This document shows positions 56,588 through 64,000 of a stretch of DNA of 64,000 nucleotides, piece after piece. The notes beneath the pieces are model-generated. The model did no database searches. It saw nothing but the letters and a program-made list of their open reading frames with translations, and was not told the DNA's origin. This DNA comes from Cichorium intybus (Eukaryota > Streptophyta > Magnoliopsida > Asterales > Asteraceae), in contig CM042010.1 in assembly GCA_023525715.1 (NCBI GenBank), positions 86,294,884 through 86,358,883 of the forward strand, given 5' to 3'. A program made the position numbers and the translations under genes. The stretch's first letter is position 1, and each line of letters opens with the position of its first letter.

Positions 56588-57049
56588 GTTAAATATTACT
56601 TCATATGCTTTATCGATCCGTTTTCTCAATTAGAACGTTTATAATTAGAAACGTATTCTAATTGTCTATCTGTATCAAAATGATTTACCAACAACCGTTT
56701 ATTTTCTAAAATAACTCACTTAAATGAACTAAAAATGGTGTACCGCATGAAATTGTTTGCAATTTGATGAGACCGAAGTAGGATTATTTCTCGCAGACTG
56801 TTAATTTATAAAGAGTTCGATAATATTTGTCTTAGTTGAAATCATTACACAATTTCTAGAGCTTTGTTGTAATAACGATGAACATGTATATACTTTGGTT
56901 TAATTCTCTTTGTTGAATTGTTAGATCCTTAAAAATGTATACATTAGTGAACATATGTTTGAATAATTGGTTCGATATAAATGTTATTTTGGATAGAATG
57001 TTCATAAATGAATATATGTTCATGTTAACAATATTTATTCTGTTTAGCT

Positions 57050-57745
57050 AGTTATATGTTCATAGATGAACATATGTTCATTCATGAACATATGTTCATG
57101 AATGAACATATGTTCTATAATGAACATGTGTTCAAGCAATCGATCACAGTAACATATGTTCATGCAATTGCAGTTATAGAGAGAACGATGATGATTGTGG
57201 TTTTCGATTGCAACAGAAGAGAGGAGGAAGAAGTCATGTGATTGCAGCAAAAAGGAGAACGATGATGATGGTGGTAATCTGTTTTGATTGCAACATAAGA
57301 GAGAACGAGAATAATTTCTTAGTATACATGTTCGGTTATGAACATGAATAATTTCTTGTTATTAGTATACATATTCATTAATGAACATATGTTCATCGAT
57401 GAACATATGTTCACAAGTGATCAAGTTTTTAGTTTTTGTATCAATGTTCATCCATGTTCACTTATGAACATTTGAGTTTTTGTATGAATGTTCATCCATG
57501 TATAAATGTTCATCCACGAACATATGTTCATCTATGAACATATATTCACAAATGACTAGTTTTTGAGTTTTTGTATGAATGTTCATCCACGAACATATGT
57601 TATTCTATGATATTTTTTGGTAAGTTTTGAATATTTTTGGATAGATATTAATTAGGTTTGATGAATGTTCATTTCTGAACATAATTATGTTATGAATGTT
57701 CATTTCTGAACAAATGCTAGGATTTTGAAGACAATGTTCATCAAT
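57050..57745. repeat. Palindromic ATGAACATATGTTCAT repeat field
   Basis: Many copies of GAACATATGTTC-like palindromes, alone or in tandem (57056-57130, 57360-57412, 57480-57605, 57665-57750), inside element 3. Open frames here on both strands are translations of the repeat. Confidence 0.85.
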
Positions 57746-57856
57746 GAACATATAATGTAATTTACCCATCATACCCTTATTATCCTAATTTGATCTAACG
57801 GTCAAGAAGATGGTTCTATGGTTTTATGCCTAATTTTGGTTCTATGTTGAACCCAC

Positions 57857-59587
<1,731 letters not shown>

Positions 59588-59673
<86 letters not shown>
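59588..59673. repeat. (TA)n microsatellite
   Basis: About 86 bp of AT dinucleotides. It separates element 4 from a Helitron-like 5' end. Confidence 0.97.
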
Positions 59674-59674
<1 letters not shown>

Positions 59675-62600
59675 TACTTTAAAAAGGAAAAATGGTTTCT
59701 AAAAATGAAAACTCTTAAAATTAAGACATCCAACTAAATATACACAAATTACAAGTTCTTAATGCATTAAAATATTTGAATCCATTTAATACGTAAATCA
59801 CAGTTCTATATAACAAATTCCCCCAATTCTAGCACTCTATCTCCACCATCTTTACAAGCTGCTTCCACCAACAAACCCTAACTCTAAGCGTATAAAAAAG
59901 AGGGAGACCCCCTCCCCCGTCATTTCATGGAAGGATGAATCATCGTCGCTTCGTTACTTCCTAACCTGTATCTCCCTTTCCCTCACCATCCCACCACTAA
60001 TCACCATCACACTCACTGCCACAACCACAGTAAATCAACCATCACACTCCATTTGGACGGAAGGACAAAGGCCAGTATGTAGCTTTTATCAGTGCTCAAC
60101 AACAATCGGTCGTTATGTCATCATCGCCGCCTTCGTTCTGTTGTTCAGGCGCCTTAGTCCCAGTCGCTTCTACCTCACCTGATTCGCCTTCAATTTCTCG
60201 ATTTTGGTATCTTCCAATGCACCCCAAGTGTTCAACAAAATGCCATAGAGAAACTTCATGGTAACTGTTCTGATTATAAGTTCTGTGTCAATTAGCTTTA
60301 CTTGAATCACTTGAATATACCAACTAAACGAGTTTACATTATAAGGTTTGGTTTCAAGATTAGTAGTCCTTTGTCATTAATGGATTTTTTCATTTTTGTT
60401 CCCGTTTTCCAATGACCAGAATTTTGTCAACTAACCAATGTATTTCAGAAATCACTTGACGGATCTGTAAAGATCAAGGTAATAGTTCTTTTTTTTTTTG
60501 GCGTTGATGCCTTTGTTAGATCTACAAAATGATTTTTATTTTTGTGAATTTGGTTTAACATTCTTTAATACATTAAGAAAGTTTGTTGATGACAGACATA
60601 ATTAGAAGAAAGGAAAGTAGGTTGCTTATTTTAACTAATAATTGAATGTAAATTCCTATCTTTTGTAGGAACTTATTGAGCAGCTGGGCATTTACTTTTA
60701 GTCATTTTATAGAGCTGGTTATGAAGACAGTGATCCACATCCAAAGCGTTTAGTCAAGAGTGAAGCAAGTTGCCCTTTGTCTTTATTTCTAAAAAGCACT
60801 ACGCCAACGCGATTTAGGTATTTAGTTGTAAGATCTTTTACCCTCAACGGCACTGCCTTTTCTCATGAAACCAAAATTTTCTTTGATTTCATAACTTTTT
60901 TTCATTTTCCAGTTTTGATGTTGAGGAAATCCGCTCATGGGTTTTGATTGTTGTTTGTGTTTCTGTTGGTTTTCACAAAACCTATTTATGGTGACCGAAC
61001 CTGTCATGGCTTCAGTTTCTTTGATTTTTTCTTTAAAGAGTAGAATTTTTTTTTATTCTTATTCATATTTGTGCTTTGGTTTACTTTAATTCCTTCATAA
61101 ATATGTCAACAATCATTTTCCTTTATACTAAAATCCTTTACAGGAGTCGTGGTATCAAAAGAAGGAAAAAATCGACAATAGTTGGTGTGGGTACTTTCTT
61201 ATTTGCTGAACACAAAGTTAATTTTCCTAAAACATCAAGAACTGCATTCTGTTGATCTAGATTATGATTGAGGTTACACTTAACCTGATGTCTAGAAATG
61301 TGAAAGTAGAATGATACGATAAAATAAAAGTGAAAGTTTGTTAAGTTTGTGGTAAATGGAAGATATAACAACATACCTTCATATTTAAATTGTACAAAGT
61401 CCCACTTTCATTCCATCTAATTGTAGTATTTTTGAATTTATTTTGTTGGTTATTTAATTAGTTTGAGTGATCTATTATTGTAGGATTCATCTTGAAGGAT
61501 TTGACATGGAATACCTCAATGGTTTACTTGGAATTCCCTAATGATTTGAGGTGGAACAAAGGGGAAGATGCAGCAACAGACACATGATAGGAGCTTAAAG
61601 AAAATATAACAAAGGACCAAAGTTTAAATTAAACCTGGGTATTATAGGAAAAAAGGACCAAAATTGAAAAAAAATATTAAATATTTTTCATTTCATTTCC
61701 TGATTGAATAACTGTATACTTATTAGTCTCAGTTTTGTATATACATCCACAGGTGTGGTTGGATAATATCTCATGTTTTTAAGTCTAAATTTGGCAATGA
61801 TAGCGTGCTACTTTCATGAACTTGATTATATTAACATCCTACTTTTAAATGCCAATTTATTTTCGTAAACCCGTGTCACAAATTGGTTGACATATAATAT
61901 TTTGAACGGTCGTTCTTAATTTTATATAAGCTAAATATATGTTTATCTGGTGTGCTTGAGCTGCGTCTGCATACTTGATGAGTTTGTGCGTGTGTGTGTC
62001 TCTAGTGCAAGACTACTAGCTATTGTCTTTACCTTGAAGTTGATTTAAGCCCATCTATTGTCTTTTTCTGTTGATAAGATTCCACCATCTTGGAAACTAA
62101 AGAAAAGAAATAAAGAAAAGGAATACAACCATGGAATGAAACCTGCCCACTTCTTTTCCTTTTCCTTGAGACAAAAAACGGTTGTCAACTTAGAAAGGGA
62201 CGATAAACACATTCTATTTGAAATTTCAACAAAAATGTAAGCTTATATATAATTACTAGGTGTGTTGATGAGAAATGACAAATATTATATTTCAATGTAA
62301 ACATTTGATTATTAAAAATATAAATGTTTAATTATCAACATCAAATGATTATATAAAAAAGAAAAATCCTAAAATTTTCACTTATTTTATGAGCAAAAGT
62401 ATTCGTGATAATACTAAAACCAAAGCATATATATAAGTTTCATTATCAAAAAAGCACTTAAAATTTAAAGTTGTTTGGTATGATCATTAACTAAAATTAA
62501 TATGTAAATTTGAGTCGGAGCAAATATTTTGTGTATGTTCTTTTTAAAAGTGATATGAATTCATTTTAATTTTAGTATTTTTTTCAATAAAATTAATCTA

Positions 62601-63102
62601 ATTATAATTAAGTATTGGGTCTACCTGTTTTTAAAGCACCAAGTTTGACAACATTAACAGGTAATAAAATATTTATCAAAATAAAATTATTTGACAAAAA
62701 CGAAAGGAAACTAATCGTCTACATCAACTTAATTTTTAACCAAAATTTTAGATGAAAATGTTTAATCACAAAAAATAAATTATTAGTCGGCCACTGCATC
62801 ACACGGTGCGCACTTAGCTCATTATAATGGGTGCACAATTTTACAAATAGATATGGTAGGTTTTTTCATATTCAACACAATATTCCAACATACGTTATTT
62901 ATAATATTTTAATGGTGTTATATGCAATATAATATACTTCAAAAATAATGCTAATCGCTGAAACAAAATTATACCTCGACGGGAAACTATTGATTAAAAG
63001 TTAACATACAACATTTGATGAAAGGAAATTAATTGCCGTCTAGAGACTATTGACGTAAATGAACTTACTCGCCGCCCGCTGCATTGCGCGGGTACACACT
63101 TA

Positions 63103-63103
<1 letters not shown>
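59674..63103 (+). mobile_element. Helitron-like element (candidate)
   Basis: The 5' side starts in the (TA)n array with ACTACTTTAAAAAGGAAAAA then TGGTTTCTAAAAATG, shared with 42140. The 3' side ends with a CCCGC...GCGGG hairpin (63075-63092) and ACACTTAG before T, shared with the other Helitron-like 3' ends. The interior has exon-like pieces with splice borders (for example 60449-60480 and from 60669) that I cannot assign, and no Rep/helicase. It would be non-autonomous. The pairing of these two ends into one element is an inference. Confidence 0.4.

Positions 63104-63189
<86 letters not shown>
63104..63189. repeat. (TA)n microsatellite
   Basis: About 86 bp of AT dinucleotides directly after the Helitron-like 3' end. 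Confidence 0.97.
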
Positions 63190-63193
<4 letters not shown>

Positions 63194-64000
63194 TAGGATC
63201 CGGTAGGAACCGCGACAACTCTTCTTGTCCAATCATTCTTTTAAGGGGAATAACGTCAAACATCTTCCTTCGACGTGACGCAATCACGTGCGACGCACGT
63301 CCACGGAATGAAATACGGAATCGAGGATACGATCATATGTGATGCATGTTCGTCCAACGTGATTTAAGTGAGTTTTTTCTCATTTTTTTCCTTTTTCGTT
63401 TTTTTTTATTTTTTTATTTTTTATTATTTATTTATTTTTTTCAATTTTTTTTTTCATATTTTCTTTTTATTTTCGATTATACTTGGTTTTTAGATTTTTA
63501 TTTTTTTTATTTTTTTTAATGCTACAGTACTCGATTTTTTTTTTTTTTTGTTTTTTCACTTTTGATGTATATTTTTTAATTTTTAATATTTTTTAATCTT
63601 AGTTTTAACGTTTTTTTTTCGTTTTTTTAATCTAATCATTTTGGATCATGATATTTTTAATCATAATGTTTTGGATAATGCATTTTTGGATTATAACATT
63701 TTGAATCATAGTTTTTTTGCATTTTGGATCATAAGTTTTGAATCATTTTGTTGTTGTATGTTTTTTTTAACTCGTTTGGGATAATAACGACTTTTGGATC
63801 TTGAATCATAATGAATATTGCATCTTGGATCATAAGTTTTGAATCATGAAACATATTTTGGTTTTAATATTTATGGATCATGTGTATTTTTTTGCTATTT
63901 TGTTGAGTTTTTTACTTAAAAATATAAAAATGAACAAGAAAAAAACTTTTTATTCAAAAAATTCTTTTTACAAACTTACTAATATAATATGTACAATGAT
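63190..64000. mobile_element. (TA)n-bounded element 5, left part only
   Basis: GGTTAGGATCCGGT...GACAACTCTTC resembles the arms of element 1 (CAGGATCGGGTGATGACTCTTC). The following T-rich region carries many GGATCAT words like the middle of element 1. The right end lies outside the window. Confidence 0.45.

Overview
The window is plant nuclear DNA, almost certainly from a eudicot. It holds Ty1/copia and Ty3/gypsy LTR retrotransposons primed by initiator-tRNA-Met (TGGTATCAGAGC sites), a CACTA element, PIF/Harbinger and hAT elements, Helitron-like ends, an EIX-type leucine-rich-repeat receptor-like protein and a two-exon defensin-like peptide gene. An Asteraceae source (lettuce/chicory-like) would fit the repeat style, but the sequence alone does not prove it. 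Only two host genes look intact: the receptor-like protein (17299-20616, minus) and the small secreted cysteine-rich peptide (52517-52917, minus). Nearly everything else is transposon, transposon relic or simple repeat.

Layout. 76-2751: deletion-derived copia element, both LTRs, TSD GTTTC. 3113-11357: CACTA element (TSD AAT) with no recognisable transposase. It carries a PIF/Harbinger MITE, a Helitron 3' end and broken exons of a UDP-arabinose 4-epimerase and a RAE1-like WD40 protein. 12042-16999: intact copia element with identical-looking LTRs and a 1450-codon polyprotein, just beyond the 3' end of the receptor gene. 22730-23080: solo LTR. 23087-23435: fragment of a second receptor-like protein, fused in frame to a decayed transposon ORF. 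23.43-36.1 kb: large palindrome of an Ulp1 (C48)-bearing transposon relic, its right arm split by a young chromovirus (27588-35003, TSD TCTGT). 37595-42030: TIR element between (TA)n arrays, carrying a heavy-metal-associated (HIPP) exon, a (GTTGCT)n tract and a nested Harbinger element whose transposase has one stop codon. 42.1-52.3 kb: Helitron-like ends, an hAT MITE (8-bp TSD), tandem repeats and a hAT BED-finger transposase fossil. 53.9-64 kb: a train of inverted-repeat elements, each bounded by long (TA)n arrays. One carries a BASS-transporter exon and another a block of telomere-type repeats.

Main message. The locus is nested and many insertion histories can be read from intact target-site duplications. 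Three separate elements carry exons of host genes. The most unusual structure is the run of sequence-unrelated, inverted-repeat elements delimited by (TA)n microsatellites, which may be one superfamily that targets or creates TA repeats. There is no operon-like organisation. The receptor gene and the defensin-like gene are plausible defence genes, but nothing shows that they act together.
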